Shown: positions 40,201 to 52,830 of the stretch, one piece after another | How positions within the stretch are numbered: position 1 is the stretch's first letter | Layout: each line of letters begins with the position of its first letter | Assembly: GCA_013396915.1 (NCBI GenBank) | Contig: VWZL01001367.1 | Location: 372,001 to 436,000, forward strand | DNA from: Stercorarius parasiticus | Lineage: Eukaryota > Chordata > Aves > Charadriiformes > Stercorariidae | Direction of reading: 5' to 3' | DNA: 64,000 nucleotides | Program-made: the position numbers and the translations under genes | Notes under the pieces: model-generated | What the model saw: the letters and a program-made list of their open reading frames with translations, nothing else | What the model was told of the DNA's origin: nothing | Databases searched by the model: none

Positions 40201-43200
40201 CTTGACATTTTTCATAGAAAAGAGAGAAAAAAATTCCTGCCTGTCTCTTAAGCTCCAGCAGAAGTCACAACCTCTTTCTTTCTGTGGGACCATGTAATAT
40301 CAGGTGCTCAGCAACTCACCTGACGAAGCAGAGGTCTTGAGTTATCTGATAAACGACTGGTACAGTAAAATGGCTTGAGCCTTTTCTGTCACCAAAGGTG
40401 ACAAAGGCATTGTTTCTTCAGTCTTCCGGACCAAGAAGCTGATTGCATTCGCTCTTTGAAGTACTGAGCGGTCCCATCCATTGCCAAATGGTCTGCACGT
40501 CTTGAACTCTGACAGGGCATTCTCTGAAGCAAGTGACAGTGGTACATTATTACTGATTAACATTGTCCACAAGTGAGTCAGATCACGGTCCCTTAATACT
40601 AGCACTGTCTAAATACAGAAACAATTTTTTTGAGAAAAAAATAATAATTGGACTTCTGCCACTGTGAATTCAGAATGTTTTCTGAGCCCTTATCATTAAT
40701 GTCTGAAGCAAAAGTACTCTTAAAATAGTACAGGTCTCTTTTTGGACTGTGGATGATCTTCTGGACTATCAGTGGTCCAGGAGCCACACATGAAGACTCC
40801 AGGAGGAACTTGCTGAAGGATATGCGTCTGGATCAAACTCCATATCAAAAGTGGGCAGCTCTTACAATCAGGTGTCTCACAATGAGACACCTTAACTATC
40901 TACTCCCTTCCTTTCAGTGGAAGGAGATAAAATTATCTTGTTAAAAGATTGATGAAATAGTTTATGACATTCAGATATAGGCTTTAATTTTTTTCTGTGA
41001 ATGTTTTGCAACTGGGGCAATACCGATTCTGTTATATGTAGCATGGCATTTCAGGGATTCTTGCCAACACAATAAAGAATAAAAAGGTTGCAAAAAGAAA
41101 CAGAATGATAAAACTTGTGAGAACCACAAGATGGCGATACTGTTTAAAATATAAAGCTTACTCAACTAAAACAATAGTGTTATGACCATTCATAGCAGAT
41201 ATGATGCACTTGTTTACAACTACAGTGTAAGATGGCTATTTTCAAGGAAGATAATCACAAGTTAGTGGTATCCTCAGGCTTTTTTTTAATTATCCTATTA
41301 ACAAGTGGTGTAGAACAGGTTCTTGTTCAATATCGTGGCTCAAAAGCCAGTGGAACAATGCTGCTGGATTTCAACACAAAACATGCAGAAGAACGAACAT
41401 ATTGCAATCGGTGAACATACTGCGCGCTCGTTTTCTCTTTCATGTCTTCAGTTTCTGTGGAAGAGAAATTTGAGGCCATTAAATAGCGTCTGGCAGCTAT
41501 TTTTGTTGATTAGCTATCATGTTAATAATTACAGCCACTTTCAGGCAGCAGAGAGAACGAATGCAGGAAGCTGTTGTGGCATTGCCTCATCAATATAAAA
41601 TGTGTTGCATACAAAAGGTGTCATTCAGAGCAAGCAGATAAAATGTTAGTATATACTCAAGAGTGTACACTGTATTCCCATTTCTGGGGCACTGCCTGGT
41701 TATGTTACTAAATAGTTATTGATATTGTCTCTTAAAACAAAACAAAGAATCACACCAAACCAAAGTGCTTATGCAGCTCAAAGACAGTAGGTGGCGAGCT
41801 TCACAAGTAATGAAACTAAGGGCTAGATGATCTCACAGCCAGGCGAAGAGGTTCGGCAAAGGCATATGAACTCATTGAGAAATGTGCACAAATACACACA
41901 TGCATGCTCATCCAGTGCTAAAAGGAATGATGGAAAATTATAAAGAAATTCTATTCCAGGGACATGTTTATGATATAAAAATAGAAAATCTAGTCTTGTC
42001 TGCACACTGTATAGTGGCAAGAGGAGTCCTAGGCGCACACATGCCTGCAAAATCATGAGGGAAATCACTTTCAGCAAGTAATCTCATGCTGTTTTAGTCC
42101 CTGTCTCAGACAGGACTCTTCTAGGGAGCTGACAGTTACAGGCTGCAGAACTGCTGATTTGCCATGCTAAAGATTTGTCGTGGCACAGTAAGAACTTGTT
42201 GTTAGTCTACCGATTGCCATGACAAACTCAATATATCTGTTTCTGTTTACGCTGGCAGATGCAAATAACTACACAAATCGCTAGCTCAGAGCCTCATTCA
42301 AGGTATGCTTTTCAGTAACACGAACACAGTGCCCAGTGCCTGTCTATGAACAGGAATGTTATTATATTTAACTGCAGGGTATATCTTTTTCCTTGATGCA
42401 CAGTATATAGCATGTAACTCCCATTAACTTTAAAGGGTTGTAGGCTCTAGGAACATCAAAGTAGAACATACCCTGAGGAAATATAACCTGTCCTTGGACG
42501 CTCATGCACAGCTGCTATTGACATTAATATAAGAGTGCAGTTCTTAGCCCCAAGTATGCCCCTTTTTACTGGAACTGAAGTCAATTTTCATGGAAAAGTC
42601 TTACAGAATTTCCAGAAAATAGCAACTGCTAAGAATATGTTTTAGACCAAACTATATAAAACAAAAATCCTATTAGACGATGAGATACTTACTGTATTAC
42701 ACACAGCTAATTTCAAAATAACCAACAGCAAGTATCTCACCCTATTTATTTCTGTAGGTCTCATCTGTCTCATATCTTGAATTGCACAGTCTCACTCTTG
42801 CAGCAATGAGTTGATGTAAAATAGCAGATGTATCAACCTTTTTCACTCGCTGCTTGCCTGAACATTCAGGCATTGTGGACGTACAGCTCAGGCATGATTT
42901 TTAGCCTAGATCATCATTAGTAGCCATTAATATCTACTCTTCACGAAAGCAGAAACTTCACATTGATCTCAATGTAACTTCTCTGTCATAATTCAAGTTT
43001 TCCTGAGAAAGAAGTAACAGTTCCCCACCCAAGTATTAGAAACTGAACTTTCTCCTGCATGTCAGGCATTTAGGTTAGACATTCACACCTAGTTACATGT
43101 CCTATGGGGAATTCTGCCTTTACAGGCGATTAGGCAAAAAGCTGTCTTAGCTACCTTCCAACTCAAATTCTCAACTTGTATACAGTGAAACCGGGATGAA

Positions 43201-43279
43201 GGATATGTATGCAGCAGACTGAGAACAACAAGCCCTGAGTATGGGCTTGTATGGAAAATGTATGGAAAACTGCATTGCC
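37236..43279. other. Gene-poor AT-rich DNA
   Basis: No supported gene or RNA. One perfect hairpin (40870-40892) is listed separately. Confidence 0.45.
40870..40892. repeat. Perfect hairpin, 10-bp stem, 3-nt loop
   Basis: AGGTGTCTCA, loop CAA, TGAGACACCT. No T-run follows, and nothing shows it is transcribed. Confidence 0.85.
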
Positions 43280-43316
43280 TTGGTACTTAAAACCAACCTT
43301 CCATGATTTATCATAA
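43280..43316 (+). repeat. Left arm of a 37-bp perfect inverted repeat
   Basis: Starts TTGGTACTTAAAACC and ends TTTATCATAA. Its exact reverse complement is at 46966-47002. Sequence beyond both ends does not match apart from a possible GC three bases outside. Confidence 0.92.
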
Positions 43317-46300
43317 CAGGCCATATCTGCTACAGGTCAGGATGCAAAAGGCCCATGGAATCAGTGGAGATCTGGAAGGTCAGAACAGGAAAGCATTTAT
43401 CAGAACTTTTAGTATTTTCCTGTGCAAATATGGAAACACACTGTGGGACAGACTGTATACATATGTGTGTGTGTCCTCAAAAAACAGTAGGAAACACAAC
43501 AAAAAAGATAATCATATCTGATATTATTGATTATTTTATTCACTCTGCACTGTGACATTACCTAAACTCTCCTAAAAATCAGAATCTCATTGCTGCAATT
43601 TTGGTAGCATGACAGTGTGGGAAGACAGCATAAATAAATAATAAAGTGACCTGTAGACTAATATGCTCCCAAGTTCAAAAGTATTTTCAGGTATATATTT
43701 TAAGATGACATGCCATTAAAATAAAAAATTAATAAACAGAAGCGACAAAAAGCAACATATTTCATTTCACATTAAATACATCTAGGTGATTTGTCACTCC
43801 GCCATACCTTACCAGAGCATGACAGAGGGAACAAGCTACAAGACCGAAGGACAACAGCTGTGCCACCAGTCGCCTTGAATTTGAGCACTGGATCTGCTGT
43901 GCCAGAGCAGAAGCACTACATATCTTGTCCAATATTCTGTCTTTGAAAGTGAACAGCTTCTATAGAAAGTGCAGGAAAAGGACGTAAGGGGAAATTACAG
44001 GATAACTTCCGTATATTTAAGGAGTTGCTAAGTTAAGTAAAACAGTAGCTGATTAATGCCTCTAAGCACAAAGGTTTCTAGACTTTATGTTTCTTTATCT
44101 TATCGTAAATATAACCCAGATCATTCCTTCACAATGTTTTCAGCTTAAAGGATCCTTACTACAGGAACAAACTTTTTTGTTACCATTTTTATTTGCTATT
44201 AAAGAACAACAGTGCTGCCACAGAGGCACGAAGCACAGGTTTTATTTTTGTGTTTGTTTTGAGAAGTGGGAGAAGACACTTGACCTTGAAGAAAAAAACA
44301 GGGCAGAGTAGAGGGACACCAGAAGAAGGGTCAAATTGTCTTTGCTTTTGAGTGTCTTTCATCCTCTGGAGGTCCCAACAAACTGGCTGAAAAGTGTGTT
44401 TGCATTTGTGTGTGTTCCTGTATATGCATATTCTTCAGATGACATGGAACTCAAAGATATTCAAGGAGAGAAAAGCTTTAAGCTTTGGCATATATGAAAA
44501 ACCAATATCCAAAGAAGATTTCCAGCAAGGCTTATATCTGGGAGTTATTTCAGAATGTACTCATTGCCTAATGTTCTAGTGTTGTTTTGGGAAGAATTGT
44601 CTTTGCAAAGGGTACTTCTGGGAACCATGACACATCCCATAATCTGCTTGAATACCCTACAGTGAACAGGATGAATAAATGTAAAGAATGGATAATGTAG
44701 CATGGAGAAAATAAGAATTAAGCCATCCAAAATCTAAACTGAGGTTTCTGTTGTAGTAGTGTTGGTAGAGGGGGCTGAGTTACTAGAGTCACTATCACTA
44801 TTTGCTGCTTCATAGCACCAAGAGAAAATCAGAATAACGGTAGGGCCACAAGACTGGTCTAAGTTGCAAAAAGTAACACAGTTACGGGCATCAGGGTATG
44901 GAAGAAGGCTGTTATATCCATTCAACATGCAACAGCTACTCCTCATGGCCTAGTATTGAAAGTGGAATTGGTTACCTTGTGCTTTTTGCACACAGGTAGC
45001 CTATAAAGGAAATTAATGCAGAAAAGCCCACTGTACTACAGTATCGTACCTTTATGTTTACCTTGCAGTAACTTCCTATATGGACAAAACCTAACAGTCC
45101 AAAACCAGTACTGCTAAGACACTGAAAGTTTTCAAAGACAACAATCAACAGCAAGAACCTGATCTGTCCATAGTAAGTGGTTTACAGATGAAATACTATC
45201 TGCTAAAAGATGGCTACAGAGCATGTTTCTGTAGATTTGTTTACCCCAATCATTTTAGCAAAACCTAACTGAATCTCATTGACATCTCTAGATCTCTCTT
45301 GTAGACCCTTTTTTTAATCTTTTCTATGAGACTGCAAAAGCTCTGCAAGGCTTCGTACTCTTTCCCCTGGTACTCAAATCTATTTTCTGCTTTTCAAAGA
45401 TGATTGAGTTTTTGAAAGTTTTCTTAGCAAAAGAAAGGCAATGCTGTGTACGGGGCTCCAGCCAAATGTGCTGTTCTGGCTGCATTCAACAGCGTGGGGT
45501 CAGCATCCCACACCAAATTCAACAATCCCTACCCAATGCCCTATTAAAATCTCTTTAAATTTGCTGGCATTGCAATATTTGGAATATCTTCCCAGCCTAT
45601 GTCCTTCTACTCCAGAGTATTTTGAAAACTTTAACAGTAGTGTTTTGTTTTTTCTCCCCACAAAGTCAGAATTGAATAAAACAAGGAAGAGTAATAGATA
45701 ATGAGCAGGGAGACATGGTCAACTGTTCAGCAGCCTCTGGGTAGCACATCTAACTTAGCCTTTAAGAATAAAACATATACATGACAACAGTTCTCAGTTT
45801 TTATTCCTCTCACTCACCCTCCCTGGTTCTCCCACATTATGTGAACTAAATCCATTCTGGGTGTAAACTAAGATGCAGTAGGGACTTCACTACAATTTTG
45901 CCTCTCATTTGCCCTTATGTTTTTATATCTTTCTCTGGTTTTCTTGCCTTCCTTTTCAGAAAACCAGGAAACCATCAACAGAAGAGATGAATTTTCAAAA
46001 CCCACAAAGGAGACTTAAAAATAGGCAAAAAGGGGTTCAGACAAAGCTCTAAAATCAGGACATTTGATGAAGGCAGGAATTGCCTGATTTTTGTCATAGC
46101 TATTAAAAAGTCAATAGACAATTATCTCATAGTTTCAACATCTTTGCACAGTAAATGATTTGGTGAGAAAACATTCTTATTTTATAAAAGCATTGTAAAT
46201 TTAATTTCTCAACACGTTATTGAAATCCTGACCAGAAGAGTAAAAGACAGATGCGTAAGTGAGCAGATTTCCCAGCTCTTTGAACACCCAGTACTTATAT

Positions 46301-46965
46301 TGAACAGTCCTAAAAAGATATGCCAGCTTCAAAAGTTTAATGCACATTTGCAAAATGCATAGTCCAGAGAACACTTCAGACAGAGCTCTCTAGGGGCTAC
46401 TTTAGTGTTTATAAGCATTCAGCTGAATTTCTAAATCAGAAAAATGGAAGCTTACATTTAGCAGAAAAGTTCTCAAGAGCATGGACATTTTTAAGCTCAA
46501 TCTTAATGACTGAGCTAGAAACTTTATGGAAACAGAGAAATCTGGTATGGTGATTTTACCAACAGTTTCATAAAACCAGTATTTCAATCACTTCATATTT
46601 ATACTAAGGGAAATAGCTTTAAATCTGGTTAGCATGTTTACAGCATCAAAGAGATTTAATATTAGAGCCCTCTTACTCTTCTTTCTGTAAAAGGAACGTT
46701 ATCTCCTTTCAGGAGAAAGTTTTAGTTCTAGAAATTCACATTAATCACAATATTAATTTGTTCCTGTTGTATGTCAGATGAGCTCTCTAAGCTATTTCCA
46801 GCTTTTGTTAAACACGAACATCAGACTTACAAAATGTTTACAAATATTATTTGCTTTAACAGAGGAAAGGTAAGGAAAAAGGCAATCCATATAAATAAGG
46901 GAGAAGGTTATTTTCTATTTTTTTGGTCTTCTAAAGCTTTATGTTTTTGTTAAACAAATGATTGT
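43317..46965. other. 3.65-kb segment bracketed by the 37-bp inverted repeat
   Basis: No transposase or other recognisable protein in any frame; the longest frames are 60-90 codons. Base composition resembles the surroundings. Confidence 0.5.
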
Positions 46966-47002
46966 TTATGATAAATCATGGAAGGTTGGTTTTAAGTACC
47001 AA
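46966..47002 (-). repeat. Right arm of the 37-bp perfect inverted repeat
   Basis: Starts TTATGATAAATCATGG and ends TTTTAAGTACCAA. Reverse complement of 43280-43316 with no mismatch. Confidence 0.92.
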
Positions 47003-47020
47003 AGCTTTATAAGTTATGTA

Positions 47021-47044
47021 CTTATAAACCTATTGGTTTATAAG
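47021..47044. repeat. Perfect hairpin next to the right arm
   Basis: CTTATAAACC, loop TATT, GGTTTATAAG. A further TTATAAG at about 47006 can pair with the same left arm, giving nested alternatives. It begins 19 bases beyond the right inverted-repeat arm. Confidence 0.85.
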
Positions 47045-48536
47045 CAGCAGAGAGCATAGGGAGTGCCAGTCAGTACAGCATTGTTTCCTGCAGAAAACAG
47101 GTTACTGACAATATTTCATTTATGGAATGGCAGGGTAACATCCCTGCATTTCTTTGTATTTTCATGCATAGAAAGCATGAGAGAATGATGCTTACATCAT
47201 CAAACCAAACTCTCATAGAAATTTTGTAAGCCAGCAAAGCACAGATGGTTAAAGGCATATGTTAGATTGTTATTATAGTTTTATTTGCTTAGGAAAACTT
47301 TCTCAGCTCAGGTCCTGAAAAGTTTCTCATAGAACTCCAAATGAGCATGCAAAACAAATTATGTAGCGTATGAAGCATATGTAGCATATGAAGACCCTTT
47401 CAGTCCCATGTAAGTACTTGCCCAATTAAAAATGAGATTGACACTGCTTTAGAATGTTAAAAGTGTCCATTATTAATACCTGCTTCTTCTGGTTCCTTCT
47501 GTAGTATATTTTTGTTTCAATAGGCAAGACCAAAATGCAAATCACTGAAGTCAGTTTATATTAACCCACACACACTTTAGAGAAGAATGTAATCAAGGGC
47601 CATTTGTTTTAAAGATTCTGCAGCTTTTTAGTTAAAAAATTCATTTCTGTGAATGAATTTTGACTTTATGTGCTGTTTCACAGGTAAGAAAGACAGTTTG
47701 AAAAATAAGCTTTTGCTTTACCATTTAGAATTGGTCTCGTACATTAGTTCTTCTGGATTCACATGTGCAATTTATGGGTTAAAATACAAAAATGTTAGAC
47801 AATGCTATTTTTCCAGTAAGCAATTTACGATGTATGATGGTGGGAGCAGGAAAAATTTCGAGCCAGTTCACTGACCAAACAGGATTCAGGCTAGTCTAGA
47901 ATACCCAAGTATCAGCTTGGGTGCCAAAACTGCTCTCCTAAATTTCGGGTTTTCACATCTATATTTATCCAGCAAGTTGGAAACCATAGTTTAAAATGAC
48001 ACGGTGGCCTGAATTTAAGGAAAATATTATTTTTCTTTCAGATGCGTAGGCCTTCAGGGCTCTCACATCTGACTTAACGCTTTGGCGCACATTTCTGTTA
48101 CACCAGTAGTCCACCAAGAGTCTCCCTGCTTGAGCCAAGGGTCTTCCTGGAATATAGCTGAAACACACTACAACTCACTGTTACTATGCAACTGTCAACA
48201 TCAATATACTTTGGATAAAACCTCATAAAGGATATTTTTCAGCCAATCTTTCAAGAATCTTAGAGCCTCAGCTTCTTAGCCGGTATGAAGTTTCTTCAAG
48301 TACTTTATTTCATAAAGTGCCATGAAAAACAAAGCAGAGAAATAATGGACCCCAAGCACATTAACACTTCTGCTGCCTCTCAGGCATTGGCAGTGCATTT
48401 AAAAAAAAATTAAAAAATTCCAACCAGTGCTGAAGCTTTAATAAGGCCTTAATGTCTGAATAGAAACATCACTTATATATAAAGCTTGGAAAGCCTTGTT
48501 AGTCCCACCGTGACCGATTGTTTTACATGCGCATGT

Positions 48537-48562
48537 GCACACACACATACACACACACACAC
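48537..48562. repeat. (CA)n microsatellite
   Basis: CACACA run with one T interruption. Confidence 0.9.
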
Positions 48563-49078
48563 TGCAAGAAGCAAGATGCCCCCTGAAAGCCATCGATCCC
48601 ATTAAGAAATCGCTGCCCTGCCTTTCACAGACATACAAGCTGGAATTTGTCTTTCTGCCTAGCATATGGAGCAGCGCACGCTAACAGCTACCACACAGGG
48701 TAACTTTTCCTCTAACCTGACCCTAACAGGTCAAATTAAAAAGCTTTTGAGACACTGGCAAAGCCTGCATTAAGGTGTGAATCAAGCAAAGTCACAATCC
48801 CTTTTCAATTCCGAATTGATAGCTTTCCCACACCCTATGCTCATAGTGGTGGAGAAGTCAGGGTGGGAGAGGCTCATGGCCATAAGTTAAGGATGGAAAG
48901 TGAAGGAGGAGGATGGCAGAGTAGCTTAAGAGCTGCTGTCATATAAATGCTCTATCTTTCCTTTTCTGCCATTGACACTAGTATGTCTAATGCTCTCCAC
49001 GACTCTGACTCTTTAAAGACCAGAAAACTCTATTGCTGCTCTGTGTGCATGTCTCCCTGCTTCAAAAACGGAAACATT

Positions 49079-49097
49079 TTAAGGAATGACCATGGGA
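49079..49097 (+). repeat. Left arm of a 19-bp inverted repeat
   Basis: TTAAGGAATGACCATGGGA, matched exactly in reverse complement at 49372-49390. Spacer is 274 bases. Confidence 0.85.
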
Positions 49098-49371
49098 GCT
49101 CCTGCGGGAATGAGGATGATTCTCTCGTGATGGAAAATGACCAAATGCTCAAAGGTGTAAGCAGGAGGAGCCCACAGCCCTCTCCCACAGTGACACTGGT
49201 TATGCTTTAGGCCTCTTGGGATAGTTAAACGATCAGCTGGAGCAAGGGGGCTGCTGTGCTCAAACCCAGCAGCAGGATGTGAGTTTTAAGATGCTTTTGC
49301 AACTGCCTCGTCCTCAGTTGTTTGTTGACCTACTTGCATGCAGAGGTCTGGGATCCATGATTTCTGAATTA

Positions 49372-49390
49372 TCCCATGGTCATTCCTTAA
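49372..49390 (-). repeat. Right arm of the 19-bp inverted repeat
   Basis: TCCCATGGTCATTCCTTAA. Similarity does not continue past the arms. Confidence 0.85.
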
Positions 49391-51908
49391 TGAACTACTT
49401 CCTGTTATACTTGAGTGACAGCGACTAAATGAACAATTCAGTATTGGTGAAATGCAGTTCTGAGGTGAGGACCGTTCATTACAAGGTATATAATGTTGCC
49501 TCAGACTTGGGAAAAGGTGCCATTTGTAAAACCTGGAAGTATTTTCCAAGGTTTGTGCTAAAGTCTGAAACATTATTCTGCTCTGGGAAGACAGTTTTAA
49601 CAGCTCAAGTCAGAGTCACCTGAACCCAGATCATCTTTTCTTTAACGGAAAAGCAAGCATCAAAAATTAAAAATAAACAAAGTCCCTAAACCTCACCCCC
49701 CCTAACGCTCAGAAGCCAGACAAACACAACAAATTCCATCCCCTACACTGTCAGCAATTAACACGGTCCCATGATAACCAATTTGCTGTAGGTTTTTATT
49801 TCTCCTTTTTTTTTCTGAGAGGCAGTACACAGGTCTCTCTGGGAAGGATAGTCTGATGATAAATAGTATAGTACTCTAACTCCTATGCATATACTATGGA
49901 AAAACTGAACATTTCCCAGTATTGCAAGTACTGCAAAATCTGGCAATATCCAAAAGACTACGTTGCAAAAAAGTATGGAAGAAAAAAAGACCATAAGATC
50001 TAAATGCCCCAAATTTCACATCAGGGCACATCCTTAGATAGACTTAAATTCTGCCTTCAACTTGCTAAATGCAAAGTGTTAATGTGGCTCCCTAGTGGGA
50101 CTGAGAACACGACATATATGCATGTCTTTCCTTCTAATTCACCCCAATTGGCCATTAGCAGTTATTTCTATGTTGTCCTGAACCAGACTTTTTCCTTTAA
50201 CTGGATGATTATAAAGAGTATCAGCAGAAATGCTCCCTAGATTTTTGCAGATAATATGTGTTTATCAGAAATCCATTATTCTTCTCACTTTAGTGTGCAG
50301 TGTCTGAGAAATCTGTTGTGCGGTTCCACACCGTACTGCCTACAGGTTCCCATTGCACAAGGTCTTTTCCTGTACAGACAGAGTAATCTTTTCTTACCTA
50401 CTCTTTCTTTATAAGGACATGGCATCGAATATTTCTGGATATCCCTCATTTGTTTACAGATCTGAAAGCTGAGCGTTTGTTTTCACACACAACATTAAGT
50501 GTTGAACATAGTCTGCAAATAGCTAAAGCCTTATGCTAATGTACGTTATAATTGGATAAGATTAGAACAAGGTAGCTAATGATATAATTGTTCACAAGTG
50601 TTTGTGAATGAATTTTCTTTAGCTGAAGTTTGCAGTCCTTTTGTCCTTGTTTCTCACTGACAGCTGGCTGATGCCTTTTCCTGGTACTTTGCCGAAAGCC
50701 CATTTGAGTGGTCTAATCGGAAATTTGTGGATGATCACCTAATGAGTGAGTGGGTGGGGAAAAGTCCCAAGGCACTGTTTGGCATCTCACAGCTAAACAA
50801 AACAACATGAACTGGAGATCACACTGAAGAGGAAAGAATTCTAAAAAATACTTGGAGAATACATTCGGATATTGAATAAATCTGAGAAAAATCCCTATCT
50901 CCTTATGAATATTTCTTGAGCACAAATGAATCAAAGAAATAGTTGAACTTAAATTATCTGCTCATTACTAGGAAAAGTAAAGGAACTTCCTCTTCCAATG
51001 TTTCATAAATAACTTACTCTGTAAATGTATTTTTCTGAGTGCCTGTCTTTTCTTAGACATCTAACTATGATCAGATCAACATATAAAAATACGTAAAGCT
51101 GTTCTCATGCTTAAATAACTCTCCTTGTAAAATGACATTAATTTTAAACTGAAGATGGAGATAGCAAAGTCAAAGGCAAACGTATCTTGAGACATTGATA
51201 TTTTTTAGCATAATATTTACCTGTCCCTTTAAATGAGTGCCCACAGAACTCTCTGGTCTTTTCGGCTCTGACTTTTTACAGATAGAATTAATTAAAATTA
51301 ATTAGGTAAACTTCCTGACAAATGTAAGCAAAACACCCTGTAGATATTTTTTTTTTAGGATGGCAATATGTGTTATTGTCGAGGAATTACAAAATAAGAG
51401 AAAGATCATCCAATTTTAATCTTCCTGAAATTTTGACTGTATGCCCAAAGCATTAAGATCCTTAATTATCATAGCTTCAGAACAGCATGTATCATCAATA
51501 CTGTGGTGATCACCTCTACTTAGTAACTAGGTCACAAACTCATTTGCCATTCCAGGAAAGAATTTGCGTGGCAGAGGTTTTCATTCATCTATTATTTCTG
51601 CTGTGTGGAAAGCACACGAAAATCCTGCTTGCATCATCAGATACAACATTTGAACTCTCATGTACTGTAGCAGTTTGAAATGAATGAGGAATTCACAAGC
51701 TAAGATTGCTTGGTGTTGAATACACTGGTGGATGTTGTCCACTATAGAACATGTACTAACTATGCCAAGCAAAGCAAATTAGACGTTTACAACTTAGAAA
51801 ATAGTTTCCTTATGGATTTGAGGGTAGTCTAGGTCATTGCACATTCCCTTCTAAATTACATTATTATCTGTGGCAAAAGATGAAATATTTTCTGTCTTCC
51901 TAAGCTGC

Positions 51909-51928
51909 ATTATTATTATTATTATTAC
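51909..51928. repeat. (ATT)n microsatellite
   Basis: About six ATT units. Confidence 0.9.
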
Positions 51929-52714
51929 AGAAGTAGCGGGAGCACTACCTGATAAAATAGTAGTTATGATAAAAAATCTGTGCAGAATATTTGCTCAAGA
52001 CACCAGATATTGCATTAGATGCAGCTCTGTGTCATCTTGTTAGCTTGAAAGAGATTTGTTCATCTGGCTATATAAGGGAGAGCCAAAAAAAGTAAATTTT
52101 ATGGGCAACAATAAAGTTAGTAATGATGCCAATGTGGTTAGCGTATTAGAAAATGCAAACATAAATTTAGATGGTTAAATTTTCTAAACTATATCAAAGT
52201 TAGGACAGTGCATCTTAGAAATCTTAAAATATCTCAGGAATCTTAGATATCCCCAAATAATTTACCACTAAAAAGCCCATCCTCACTACTAGGAGCCTAG
52301 CTTTTAACATCCATTTTTTAAATAAACCTCTACCTGTTTATTATTGCCATTGCAAAATCAGTTTGAGAATATGTTTGTGTTCACAAGCTGAAAGTTACAG
52401 TTGAAGCACAGTATCTATTCTGCAGGGGAATTTATGCTTTCAAAGACTTTTTATTCCAAAATTGAATGAAATACATGAAATCAATTGTTTAAAAGTTCCA
52501 AAGATTGTGATAAAAGGTCTCTATATTGTTATTAAGACATTAATTTATTTAGTCACTTTTTTTTAAACATATCTATTTTTTCAAAAAAAGCTGAAGTAGA
52601 TCAGGAGCTTTCCATTGTGTTCTCATTCTGAAACACATGAAATGTTTGATTTTCCAACAAATCTCAATTAATATTCCCTATATCATTGATCTGATCTTTA
52701 AAAAAATCTAAGTA

Positions 52715-52830
52715 GTTAGCCTATATATCTAAAAATACATATCTTTATATCTAAATCTCTATCTGTATATATAATATATATAAATTTGCACATTTATATG
52801 TAAATCCATATATCTAAAATCTGTATCTTT
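52715..52830. repeat. AT-rich low-complexity tract with TATATCTA-type units
   Basis: Irregular repeats of ATATCTA / ATATATA over about 115 bases. Confidence 0.75.

Noticed and set aside
43280..47002. Calling the inverted-repeat segment a DNA transposon outright
   Set aside because: No transposase, no clear target-site duplication and no second copy in the window; kept only as an open question.
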